A program made the position numbers and the translations under genes. This document shows positions 37,311 to 47,892 of a stretch of 64,000 nt of DNA, piece after piece. The stretch lies in NCBI RefSeq assembly GCF_014805685.1, contig NC_060906.1, positions 16,142,164 through 16,206,163 on the forward strand. Direction: 5' to 3'. This DNA is from Silurus meridionalis (taxonomy: Eukaryota; Chordata; Actinopteri; Siluriformes; Siluridae). Every line of letters begins with the position of its first letter. Positions within the stretch are counted from its first letter, which is position 1. The notes under the pieces were generated by a model. That model had not been told where the DNA came from and searched no databases. It worked only from the letters and a program-made list of their open reading frames with translations.

Positions 37311-38460
37311 ACAGAGGTGGGAAGTAACTAAGTACATTTCCTGGCTCTCACAACCCACAGATGTAGGCTAGTTTATGAAGCGAACAATGAACAAGGCAGA
37401 AGGCAACAAGAAGTATGTTAACGTGGATGAGACAGAGGGAGTCTGTGATGTAATCATGACTGAGAACAGAGAGATTTCTGATCACCTGATCATCATCATC
37501 ATCTTTTCTCTACTTGTGTTCTATATGGTGGTTGTTCAGCCTGGATACATTCATTAGGCAACAACATTTGAAATATTAATAAATTAATTAGGGCTGTCAA
37601 AATGTGTTAACGTAAATAGATTTTAACGGCTCAAATATTATTAATGCGTGATTAATGCCACGTGCATTTCTGCATGACCATTTAAAAAAAAAATTTTAAT
37701 AAATAAATATAAAAGAGGAAAAATTAAAACCTTCATCGCACCACATTTATTCACAAAGTGAACTTTTTTTACTCAGATATAAAAAATAAAAAATAAACTC
37801 CACCGAAAATTTTTAACCAGTAAACATTTGTTTTACTGATGCGCCAAGTATCAAATCATCACCAAAATCCTTGAATCTTTGACACAATAATTATGTAACC
37901 CATATGAAATTTAGAAGAGGTACAGTTTCTTCGTTTCACCTCATTAACTGTCCGTGTGGAAACCTAGCAAAAGGTTTCGTTTTGGTGTCCAGATGATTCA
38001 TGTAATGTAAAAAACACTATAATCAATTTGAAACTAATAAGAATTTTTGTCTCCATGCATTATGTTGAGTTTGGTTTTACTAATAATAAACATATGTTTG
38101 CATAAAGCATTAATATTTGTCTATGCCCATGCTGTTTGGAGTATTAAAAACTTTAAAATTATCAAAATAAGGTATATTTAGAACACATATAAATGTGCGA
38201 TTAAGTTGCGATTAATCATGTGTTCACTCGTGACAATCATGAGATTAATCACAAATAAATATTTTTATCGATTGACAACCCTAATATTAATATGACGTGA
38301 GGCCCAGTTAGCAGTGTGACACTAAAGCAGGTAGTAGTAATGGCTACTTTTTACTTAAGTACCTGTCAGAACCCAAGCTTTTTCACTTTAAATTGAGTAA
38401 AAAAGTAAAGTCAATAGTTCAACTTTTACCAGAGTCTTTTAAAACATCAATGTATATACA
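37311..38460. repeat. Interspersed repeat copy 2, split by a hAT-like insertion
   Basis: Begins GAACAGAGGTGGGAAGTAAC and then follows 8330-8760 closely (ACAAGGCAGAAGGCAACAAG, TTCTATATGGTGGTTGTTCA, CAGCCTGGATACATT). It is interrupted at 37589-38283 and resumes with AATATTAATATGACGTGAGG, CAGTGTGACACTAAAGCAGG and AGAGTCTTTTAAAACATC. An open frame at 37375-37557 lies within the repeat and is not a host gene. Confidence 0.75.
37589..38283. mobile_element. Non-autonomous hAT-like transposon, 695 bp
   Basis: Terminal inverted repeats: TAGGGCTGTCAA at the left, TTGACAACCCTA at the right (11 of 12 positions complementary). Flanking 8-bp words AAATTAAT (37581-37588) and ATATTAAT (38284-38291) differ at one position, as expected for an old hAT target duplication. 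The interior has no transposase. Near the right end it carries GCGATTAAGTTGCGATTAAT and GAGATTAATCACAAATAAAT, the ATTAATC-rich subterminal text typical of this fish family. The uninterrupted relative at 8100-8803 independently confirms the insertion boundaries. Confidence 0.88.
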
Positions 38461-41043
38461 ACATATCATGTATACCTACACAAATGTTATTTGCTCTGGA
38501 TAAAGGTGTCTCAAATGACAGAAATGTAAATGCATTCATGTTTATATTATAATGAAAGTTAATGCTTTGGATCCTGATCTGTTTCAGCAGATTATTCAGA
38601 TACAGACATGAGCAACCTGGATAAAATAAAGGTCTAAATCTCTCTAGGTAAAGATATATCAAGGGCTAAATCCCACTGGAGCAACTGGCAGCAGGTAATC
38701 AGACGGCATTTTGGAAATTGATTAACATGTTGGAAAGAGACGTTTGAACCCAAAACTCTACATTTTCCACACAATTGAAGATTGTAGATTGATTATAAAT
38801 ATTGATATGCAAGACATTCATGATCGATTTTGCCTTCAACCAGTGATCTCTACTATAGACCTACTGACTTATGATAAAGGTCATTAGAAAACAGAAAGTA
38901 GACACAACAGACACAACATGATCCTCCTTATCAATAAATTCAAAGCAAGTAAATATGGATCACAATAATATGCACATAAGATCACAACAACACATCATAT
39001 TTCATGACACAGTAACACTGTCACTTGTTTTATCCCGCCTCCAATTTTCCATATACATTTTTTTAAAGAAATATGCCAAACTTCTTAATTGGCATAAAAT
39101 TCTCAGAAATAAATAGCCATTTTTTAAGTTCATCTTAAGAGATTTTTTTAGGCAAAAATAAAACACAGTTAAATGCAATAAACAAAAAGAACCCTTCTTA
39201 AATTATTATGTAATAATTGTAACTTTTCTACTAGTAGAAACTGAACCCAAAGAACATGTGATATACATTACCCTGCTTCCTGCTCTTTCCTTTCCTTTCC
39301 ATTCCTCCCCTGCATATGCAACGCTTCACAATTTGCTGGCTGACCAGTGAAATGGCATTTTGCTTCTCTGATTGAAAGCTGTTCCGTTCCAGCAGCTTAG
39401 ATGACTGCGCTCAGACTTGAAGCTGTATGCTCTCGAGTGAAGGTTGCAATCAGGTTGGTTTGGATGAGAGGCTGTGGGCTAATCAAGAACCTGCTCAGCT
39501 TCATTTGGGATCATGGGGGATAAGTGGATTCTTACTTGCACAGCTACTTACTAACTTGCAGCTAACGCTCCAGATCTGCCTGCTGATGTTGGCAGAGGCC
39601 TGTTGAAGCCGGATTCCTGAGGCCCACAGTATGCTTAGAGCAGACTCTATATCTGTTCTTAATCACAGCTGCAGAGGAAAGCCCCTGCTTGGTAAGACTC
39701 ATGTCAGTACAAAATCCTTCTCTGATCTGAGAATCTCAAATGACCTCAGAAAGACAAATGAGAAACATGTCAGTACAGCTGCACTCTAAGGAATTTCTTT
39801 TGCTTCCTTTACTCTCTCCTATGTCCTCATATAGCTTTATGATAATGAAAAGCAATAAGTACTCCAGTAGAAGAAATGCACTCTCTTTTATCCTCTATCT
39901 ACTCTTTGGATCCCATATTAGAAGAATTGCACAAACTGAATTGGCCTATTGACTTGCTAGCTTGCTATTTGTGCCGCATTACCATTAGCTCAACAACTCG
40001 TAACATGCTATTTAGTCCGTAGGAAGTAAGCAGTGCAGGTGCTTAGTTAGCTTTGAGGATTGTGCTCACAGGAGGGGCTCCGGCACTAATGAGTGATAAT
40101 AAGTTTGCAGGTGTTCTACCTACTGAGTAAGTGGAAACGACAGTGCTGGAAGAGGTTTTGTGGAATCAGAGAAAAATAGTCTTGTTTTTGCTTAAAAGCA
40201 GAAAAATCCCTTCATGCAGTCTTACCACTATTATCCTTAGTTATAAATGACTGATAGAGTCTTCAGTGGCTCTAAGACCCCATTCCTCCTAGTCTAATTA
40301 AGACTTGAAGGAGGATAAGGGTCAGAGTAAGGCGTCTGAATAGCGCTATCCCTTGGTCTTACCCTCTTCAATTACATGTAGAGCAAGGACTGATCTTCAC
40401 AGACAGGAAATGGAGCATTAACATTTTAAATGACCTGCATGGGGTTCAGAGGTCTTTGTAGTGATTGGGAGATGGGCAGCGGGATGCATTTGCATGCAAA
40501 GCAAGCACATCGCACATGACAATGTCAAATTTCGCGTCGAGACACTGGAAATGACATGCGGAGAAAAGGAGCGAGTCGGAGCTGAAGCTCAGAGAGGCTT
40601 AGGGGAGGAAAATAATCCTTTTAGCAAACATTCGGCAGCAATATGGAGATAATTACGGTGGAAATGTCATGGTTTTATCACAGCCCCTGCGCAGAAAACC
40701 AATTTCATTCAGAATGAGTATGTGACTGTTTTTAAATGGGTTCACTTACACCCACGTCACGCTAAATGTATTTTATTTAAGCGCTCTTCTTCACCAACAG
40801 ACTTTTAAATCTACTCAGGATTTAGAAAATCATCATGGTCTTAAATGTCTTAGGTAAAGACCTTCTTTAAGTGAAGATAAAAAAAGAAAATAACAACAAA
40901 GACCGGCATATACTATCAAACTAATTAAGATTTGCCTTTAAAACTATATCAGTGTTCATATGCCTACTGTTATGCAGTTTTATAAGGAAATGGTCTAAAA
41001 GTACTGGACATCAATTGTTCTGTCTCTTCAAGTCTCAGACTGC
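38461..41043. other. Gene-free stretch, possibly with conserved non-coding blocks
   Basis: A tail-only scrap of SINE family 3 (GCTCTGGATAAAGGTGTCTC) lies near 38495-38530. The rest shows no known repeat. The blocks 39270-39700 and 40370-40770 are less AT-rich, unique and have no coding features; the second carries the octamer ATTTGCAT and a 12-bp palindrome at 40489-40500. Confidence 0.5.
40488..40500. promoter_or_regulatory. Octamer/palindrome, possible POU-factor site
   Basis: ATTTGCAT (40488-40495) overlaps the perfect palindrome TTTGCATGCAAA (40489-40500), giving two opposed ATGCAAA half-sites. POU-domain factors bind such octamers, but one site alone is weak evidence of function. Confidence 0.25.
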
Positions 41044-41055
41044 CTATCTTTATGT
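41044..41055. repeat. Target-site duplication, left, of the minus-strand LINE
   Basis: CTATCTTTATGT, identical to 42474-42485. Confidence 0.9.
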
Positions 41056-42473
41056 CTTCTTCTTTCGGCTGCTCCCATTAACTGTCACCATAGTGGATCA
41101 TCCGTCTCCATACTACTCTGTCCTCTACATCTGCCTCTTTCAAACCAACTACCTGCATGTCTTCCCTCACCACATCCATGAACTTCCTCCTTGGCCTTCC
41201 TCTTTTCATCCTTCCTGGTGGCCCCATCCTCAGCATTCTCCTACCAATATAACTCATATCCCTCCTCTGCACATGTCCAAACCATCTCAATTGCGCCTCC
41301 CTCACCTTGTCACTAAAACGTCCTACATGCGCTGTCCCTTTAATAAACTAATTTCTATTCATGTCCATCGTCGTCACTCCCAACGAAAACCTTAACATCT
41401 GCAGCTTTGCTACCTCCAGCTCCACCTCCTTTCTTTTACTCAATGCCACTGTCTGTAATCCATACAACATCACAGGTCTCACCACAGTCCTATAAACTTT
41501 CCCTTTCATTCTTGCAGATACTCTTCTATCACAAATCACTCCTGTCACTCTTTTTTACCCACTCCACCCTGCTTGCACTGTTTTCTTTACTTCCCTAACA
41601 CACTCTCCATTACTTTGCACTGTTGACCCCAGGTACCTGAACTCCACCACCTTCTCCACCTCTTCACTCTGCAACCGCACCACTCCACTGCCCTCCCTCT
41701 CATTTAAGCACATGTACTCTGTCTTACTCCTACTGACTTTCATTCCTCTTCTCTCCAGCGCGTACCTCCACCTCTCCAGGCTCTTCTTGTCCTGCTGCCT
41801 ACTCTCACCACAAATCACAATATCATCCGCTAACATCAAAGTCCAGGGAGACTCCTGTCTGACCTCGTCTGTCAACCTGTCCATCCCCACTGCAAACAGG
41901 AAAGGGCTCAGGGCCGATCCTTGATGTAGTCCAACCTTCACCTTGATCCAGTCTGTTGTTCCTACTGCACACTTCACTGCTGTCACACTGTCCTCATACA
42001 TGTCCTGCAGCACCCTCACATACTTCTCCGACACACCTGACTTCCTCATACAGTACCACAACTCCTCTCTTAGCACCCTGTTGTATGCTTTCTCTAAATC
42101 CACAAACACACAATGCAATTCCTTTCGTCCTTCTCTATACTTCTCCCTCAACATTCTCCAAGCAAATAAGGCATCTGTGGTGCTCTTCCTCAGCATGAAA
42201 CCATACTGTTGCTCAGAGATGGTCACCTCTTCTCTCAGCCTGGCTTCCACTACTCTTTCCCATAACTTCATGGTGTGACTGATCAACTTTATTCCACTGT
42301 AGTTACTGTGGGTCTGCACATCTCCCTTATGCTTAAAGATCGGTACCAGCACACTCCTTCTCCATTCCTCAGGCATCCTTTCACCTTCCAGAATCTTGTT
42401 AAACAATCTGGTTAAAAACTCCACTGCCATCTCTCCTAAACATCTCCATGCTTCTACCGGTATGTCATCTGGT
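41056..42473 (-). mobile_element. RTE-clade LINE, 5'-truncated, minus strand
   Basis: Same family as 19507-21950 but reading on the minus strand. The 3' end (41056 onward) is the complement of GCAGCCGAAAGAAGAAG, and the 5' end stops abruptly at 42473 inside the reverse transcriptase, at codons reading DRPDDIPVEAW. It is flanked by a perfect 12-bp target duplication, so this is a genuine 5'-truncated insertion by target-primed reverse transcription. The coding part is well preserved (see pseudogene), suggesting a younger copy than the one at 19.5 kb. Confidence 0.93.
41078..42472 (-). pseudogene. RTE-type reverse transcriptase fragment, one frame with two stops
   Basis: A single reading frame runs from 42472 to the natural stop at 41078, with only two premature stops (one just before 41549, where a Trp codon near AGWSG is lost, and one at 41348-41350, where a Glu codon has become TAG). 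The open segment 41555-42430 covers most of the palm and thumb: FLTRLFNKILEGERMPEEWR, CSNYSGIKLISHT equivalent, QQYGFMLRKSTTDALFAWRM, FVDLEKAYNRV, VGLHQGSALSPFLFAV and the catalytic box LADDIVIC with both aspartates. Downstream come GVICDRRVSARMKGKVYRTV, LRWFGHVQRRDMSYIGRRM and GRPRRKFMDVVREDM, ending HYGDS. The endonuclease is absent because of the 5' truncation. Confidence 0.93.
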
Positions 42474-42485
42474 CTATCTTTATGT
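42474..42485. repeat. Target-site duplication, right, of the minus-strand LINE
   Basis: CTATCTTTATGT, identical to 41044-41055. Confidence 0.9.
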
Positions 42486-44928
42486 GTTTATCTGAAATGT
42501 TCATTGTTTTACCCTGTAGTTCAAAAATGTTTAAGCTTCCTAATGGAGTGCTACACAACATCTTTTTTGATAGGAAACACTTGGGTGTATGGTTCTACAC
42601 AGGACCTTTAAGAGTTTCCAAAAGAGGGACAACTGAAGCAAGAGTGCACCATGCACCTCCATCATTTTAAACATTTTATGACACTGGAACAATGCTTTCT
42701 ACTGAGAAACTAAAAGGCAAAGCAAATATCTAAGACAAAACATATAAAGAGAAATGTGGGTGCCTAAACTTTTACATTTTACGCTCAATGGTGTTGTGCT
42801 TTTTTTTGAGTAATTTGCATTACATTACATGTACAAATTATTCTAAAAGCACATTCGACTATATTTAAACTCAAATACAAATATAATTTGCCCATTTATG
42901 GACCTAAAATGATATAAACATATTAAAAGCATATGGATTAGAATTCAAGTATAAGGTACTGCACATGTGTAATGTGAAACAGTATTTTCTATATGAGTCA
43001 TTTTAAGATCAGAGAGAAGACCATATTGTAAATTGAAAACTCATAGTGTACGTATTACTCATGTTCCCAACACTGACCACATGAACATATTCTGGTGTTT
43101 ACTGAAAGTACGTAAGACTCAGTGCATGACAGCAGTAAACCAACTCCTTGATTAAAGCTTGGCTGTAAATGTAAAGGCATTCATTAGTCAAGATACCTAT
43201 GTTGTTACTGTAGCCAGATTTGAAACGGAATATACCTTCAACTTCTGCTAAATAAAAAATAAAAAAAAATACAAATTGTAATGCAAAGTCAAGAATAAAA
43301 ATATAAAAGAGCTCTGCCACAGGATACCACCTATATGAAATTTCTGAGCTGCTAGTTCTGCCTGGTTAACCGTGCATGCTATTACTCTGTATCTAGAAGC
43401 AACAACAAGCTCAGTACCAAAATGGTAGAGTGTGCAAAGTCACAGAGTGTTGGTGGGTAACATAATAAATATTGTCTGTGCTCTGTTGCATCAATGACTA
43501 CAGAGATACAAACTCCTATGTTATATTACATCAGCAGAACTGTATGTCTTGTAAATGGAATGTTAAAGTTATAGTATACAAAGACATCAGATTTATGTAC
43601 ATATAGTTGTGATTGCCCAATGTTCATATACTTTTGGTCATATAGTGTATGTGACACACTTATGTTTCTAAGAAGGTATTCACAAAGAAACCCAATTAGA
43701 GGAAGAATACCATTGAAGAAACAATTAAAACAGTTAAAAATGCTTTTGGAACATTTTGAAATGTCAAACAATTTCAAACCACACAGAAAATTCAAGATTG
43801 AGGGTTCACAGAGACTAAAGTTTCTTGAACTGTAACATTTAGAAAAAAATATACGATTAGCAGGATTGTTATCACCTTCTACTGCTTCCTTCTACTTCAC
43901 ATGCATAATAATAAGGATAATTACTGCTGGTGAGATCTCAGGCCAACAAAGCCTTCTCTTTCCAGCAATGTCTCAATCTTCTCTTAGTCTGCTCCTCTGT
44001 TCAAACTTTCCAAATAGCATTCAAAATGTACAAATAAATAAATAAATAGACAAAGTGTGATTTAATAAAATGTACAAGTGCTAGTCTTGCCTCTAACCAT
44101 AACCTTAAAGGTTATTCTTAAAAGTTCATAAAAGTTCATGCTGAAACACATTTCAATATATTTCTTATATTTCTAAATTTATATATGCAACATTGCTGGT
44201 GATTCTGTATCAAATTTAATGGTTGAGTCATTGTTTGAGAATGGTAGAGATTCTTGTGAGGATGTTAGCTGAGCTGAAATCAGGGGGTATCATTTTAAGT
44301 AGAAAATTATGCAAAGGGAAATGAGTCAGCTGCCATAATTGTGTGATGTCAGATGTGTTTATGTCAGAGAACTTGGACCAGGTGAATGTTGCATTGTTTT
44401 TTCTGTCCTGGAAGTCAGAATTCTTAATATAAAATCCAGCTAAATTGAAAAATCTTTTTTGCTTTTTGTCCACACTGAGACGATTTTATTTAACAAAACT
44501 ATATATTTTTTTGTGTTAGGTATTGCACTTATGTGTGTCATTCCACTCAAAACAAACAAGTTGTGTTACTTGTGACAACAACACCAAATCTTTCTCTGTC
44601 TATTAAAAAAACCTCTGTTTTCCTGGACATTGCTGTTTTTCTTCAGAGAGACGGAACGTAAATGACGAGACTAAAGCTTTTTATATTTTAATAGTGTGCA
44701 ATACGGTGACTTTTTGGAAAATGTTTTAAATCCTAAATCCCACTAGCATCTCTATCAGCAGGTAGTTGAATAGCGTTGTGTGTAACTAAAGGTCACATGT
44801 TATTGATAAAAAGGAATATGTTCATCATAGTAAGTACAAATTTTAGTTGTGTAATGCATCCACTTTTGCAAGTGTCTCGTTGGTGTTTTCCAACTGGAAG
44901 ACAGCTGCCAAAGCAGGCAGCAGCTATA
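42486..44928. other. Gene-free stretch with one Tc1 terminal scrap
   Basis: At 43608-43655 the text ATATACTTTTGGTCATATAG looks like an isolated terminal repeat of Tc1 lineage D. The remainder is AT-rich and unrecognised. Open frames at 43526-43795 and 44228-44473 carry no known domain. Confidence 0.5.
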
Positions 44929-45016
44929 CACACTACACTACACTACACTACAGTACATTACACTACACTACACTACACTACACTACACTACACTACACTA
45001 CACTACATTAAACTAC
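44929..45016. repeat. (CACTA)n pentanucleotide satellite
   Basis: About seventeen CACTA units with a few changes (CAGTA, CATTA) near the ends and the middle. The open frame through it is a Thr-Thr-Leu-His-Tyr repeat and not a gene. Confidence 0.95.
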
Positions 45017-47073
45017 AAGAAAGGCCTAGGCCTAAAATGCAGTCCTTCATGGTGTTACATGCTGATTGAAAAGGGCAATAAAAAACACTCTAGAGAGAAC
45101 ATTTATTTTATTTTTTTTTTTTACTTGTAAAAGTGAAATATACCTTTATTCGTACTACAGTGGGGAAATTTCTCAATTTAATAAAATTGAAATTGAATGC
45201 CTGATGGGAGAGCTATGTGTCCTGATTGGAAATGGGGATATATGTTCTATTTCCTTGATTACCTTGAAACCATGGTACATATCAGCGATAATGAGGAGGG
45301 GTATGGCTGCTCTCGCATTCTTTGAAAGAGGTGATGGCATACAGTCGCCCGCTGTGCCGTCATTGTGGCTTCTTCACGTCTCTCATCCTGACAGTGGTAC
45401 TCAGTGGAAAATAGGAACACTGTAATCAGTTGTGTCAGCTTTCATTTAAGGCAGTAAGGTGGCAATTGGACATGTTCTTTCCACAAGAAATGAAGGCCCA
45501 GATTGAGTTTGGATTGACAAGGTAATAAAAATGATGCTGCAGGGAAACTGATAAGGATGCAAGGGATAGGAGTGGATGGGATTTGTATTCGTCTAGCACC
45601 CAATGTACCCTGACATTAAAGAGCAAATACATGAATGTGCATATGCTAACATATTAATGCTTAAAAATGCATATGCTGACTGCAGTGCAGAGAGTGGAGG
45701 TCCCTGGGCTGAACCTTTACACTCTATAAATGTTGCATGTCTTGGTAAATCTAATATAATTCCCTGAATGATGTGAGGAGAGTATCAGTAAGACCAACAA
45801 ACCTGCATGAACCTTGTTTCTAGCTTATGGTTCAATTCCAACACAGATGGAGAAAGCTGATTGAGCCACAAGAATTGGCAATAACACCACGATCTTGACG
45901 ATTGCATGCATATCAGGGAAAATAAAGCAGTGAGCAAAGGATGATCCAAAGGCTGTTTGAGTTAACAATGGCCTGGTCTGGATGAAATGAAGGAGAACAC
46001 GGTGTTCTAGAGAAGCACATGGTTTAAGGTCAGAAAAAGAAACCTGAAGGTAAGTGATGCTAATGATGATAATCATTGTGATCTTGCAGTTAAGATACAG
46101 CTGAACAAACATAGAACAACTCGGGAAAGCTGTTTGCTGGAACAGCAACAGGATATCTTCTTCACGGTCCCGATTTGTGTTGTGCTAGAGCTGATACAAT
46201 ACACATGGAGCAAATCAGTACAATCTGCTCACCTTTTTCACCGTGATTCCATCATGATTTGTTCCACCCTAAAATATCATGAAAGAGGCTGTCAGTTTAA
46301 TTTCATTTAAACCAGCTTTAAAAATATGCTTTAGTTTTGAAGTTGATTTCAATTATGTTTTGGTCTTTAGGAGCTGGTGAAAAGTAATCCCATACCATGA
46401 TACAATTCATCTTCATTTTCACTCGGCATCCTGGTGAGGCTTAAGCCAACAGACAGCAACTCAAACATGCCTCCATTTGGAAAGACATTCAGCATGTCAG
46501 CTAAATGTTAAGCACTTGACAGAGGGTGGGGGGTTAGTCTTGACCTTGCTCCACTTTGACCTTTGACGTCTGGAGCATAATTATAGGTACCGACCTCTGC
46601 CCTAATTGACAGACAGACAGAAGGGGACTGGGATGGGATGACCATCTAATTGCACACAGGACGCCTGCCTCATCAGCCAAATGGATATCAGACCAATGAA
46701 AATGGATGTTTTCTCTTCAACTGCCACATATGACCTTATTGTGAAACTCATTTGAGTTTGCATCTTAAACTTACATGAGATCATGTGCTGACTTCAGAAT
46801 TTATGGCTTACACGTTAATAGCTTTGACGGCAGTCAGGAACTGGACCTGGAGAGAGCATTTTTCTCTGAATCACAACTTACTCATCTTGTACAGAAATCC
46901 GAAAAAGGGTAATTAGCATAACCACATACTGTGTCCTAAAGAGATATATATCTGCTCTTGTTCTAAATAATCCCTTGTCCAACAACAACAACAAAAAAAT
47001 CAACAATCATCTCAATAATGAATTTATCTTAAAAAGAATGTAATGTCCTAGTGTGAAATCTGATATCTTTTTC
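45017..47073. other. Gene-free stretch, nothing recognised
   Basis: Unique-looking sequence. Open frames at 45066-45425 and 45825-46148 are the longest but have no recognisable domain, signal peptide or clear splice context. Confidence 0.5.
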
Positions 47074-47340
47074 AGAAGGAACACTAGGCAGAAGGCAGGA
47101 ATACACCATGAACAATGTGCTAGTCCATTAAAAGGTACCTTACACACATGTACACAAAAACAAGCACAATTTCACATAAATCACACACTTATTCACACCC
47201 AGGAGCAATTTAGAGATTGTTTAAGGTGGGAGGAAACTGGAGTCCCTGAAGAAAGCTCAGAAAGACACAGGCTGAACTCACAGACAGTATGAACCTAGGG
47301 CCCAGGAGCTGTGAGACACCACCACCACTACCTGCTTCCC
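47074..47340 (-). mobile_element. SINE family 2, minus strand
   Basis: The order GGAACACTAGGCAGAAGGCA, GGAATACACCATGAACAATG, GCTAGTCCATTAAAAGGTAC, CACACTTATTCACACCCAGG, AGCAATTTAGAGATT, GGTGGGAGGAAACTGGAGTC and AGCTGTGAGACACCACCACC is that of a very common fish SINE, whose tRNA-like head lies at the right end on the minus strand. An adjoining part of the same family was seen at 4728-4836. An open frame at 47053-47292 falls inside it and is not a gene. Confidence 0.75.
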
Positions 47341-47739
47341 TGTATACACACATATTAACTGTATAAGTATAAGTAAATATTCCACAAATATTACATAAGT
47401 AAGTTGTTTCAAATAGATCTTCCTTTGTGGGTCAGCTTTTGAACAAAAGTAGGACAACTCACAACTCAAACCTCAGGTAAAATTTGTCATTTTTGCTGAA
47501 TTGTTTGTATTTTTCCAAATAATTTCTGTAGTCTGTAGACTAATCTGGTCTCAAGATGTTTTCTGTACTGACTTGGATTTTATTGTCTTTAAATTATTGG
47601 CTTGGGAATTGGTTTTGAAATGATGTCTTTGGTCTCAAATGAGAGATTGCCAAAACAATGCACTATGCAAAAGTAATTTACTTTCTATAAAGTATTTATT
47701 TATTTATTTAATGATTTATTAATATTTTAGAATACTTTT

Positions 47740-47892
47740 TGATCCCACATGGAAATTATTTCTTTGTAAATCTCAGAGCTGTTAGAAATTGTGGTCGGAG
47801 TGCAGGGTCAGCTATGTTACAGTGCACCTATAGCATAGAGGGTTAGGGGCCTTGCTCAAGGGCCCCAAGAAGGGTAGCTTGGTGAATCAGCC
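47740..47892 (-). mobile_element. SINE-related fragment (family 1 type core)
   Basis: Reads GATCCCACATGGAAATTATT, TGTGGTCGGAGTGCAGGGTC, CAGCTATGTTACAGTGCACC, AGAGGGTTAGGGGCCTTGCT and CAAGGGCCC, which on the minus strand is the core seen in SINE family 1 (CCCTTGAGCAAGGCCCCTAA). The tRNA-like head is lost. It sits inside a repetitive 'GGTCTTG/TTGGTCT' text at about 47530-48080 that is similar on both sides, so it seems to have inserted into an older repeat. Confidence 0.6.

Noticed and set aside
37375..37557. A 60-codon frame with a hydrophobic C-terminal segment
   Set aside because: It lies inside an interspersed repeat that also occurs at 8.4 kb, where the frame is disrupted.
41407..42278. 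Plus-strand open frames over the 41-42 kb LINE
   Set aside because: Antisense shadows of the minus-strand reverse transcriptase.
45066..45425. A 119-codon frame as a possible gene
   Set aside because: No known motif, it starts in a T-rich run and has no promoter or splice signals that I can identify.
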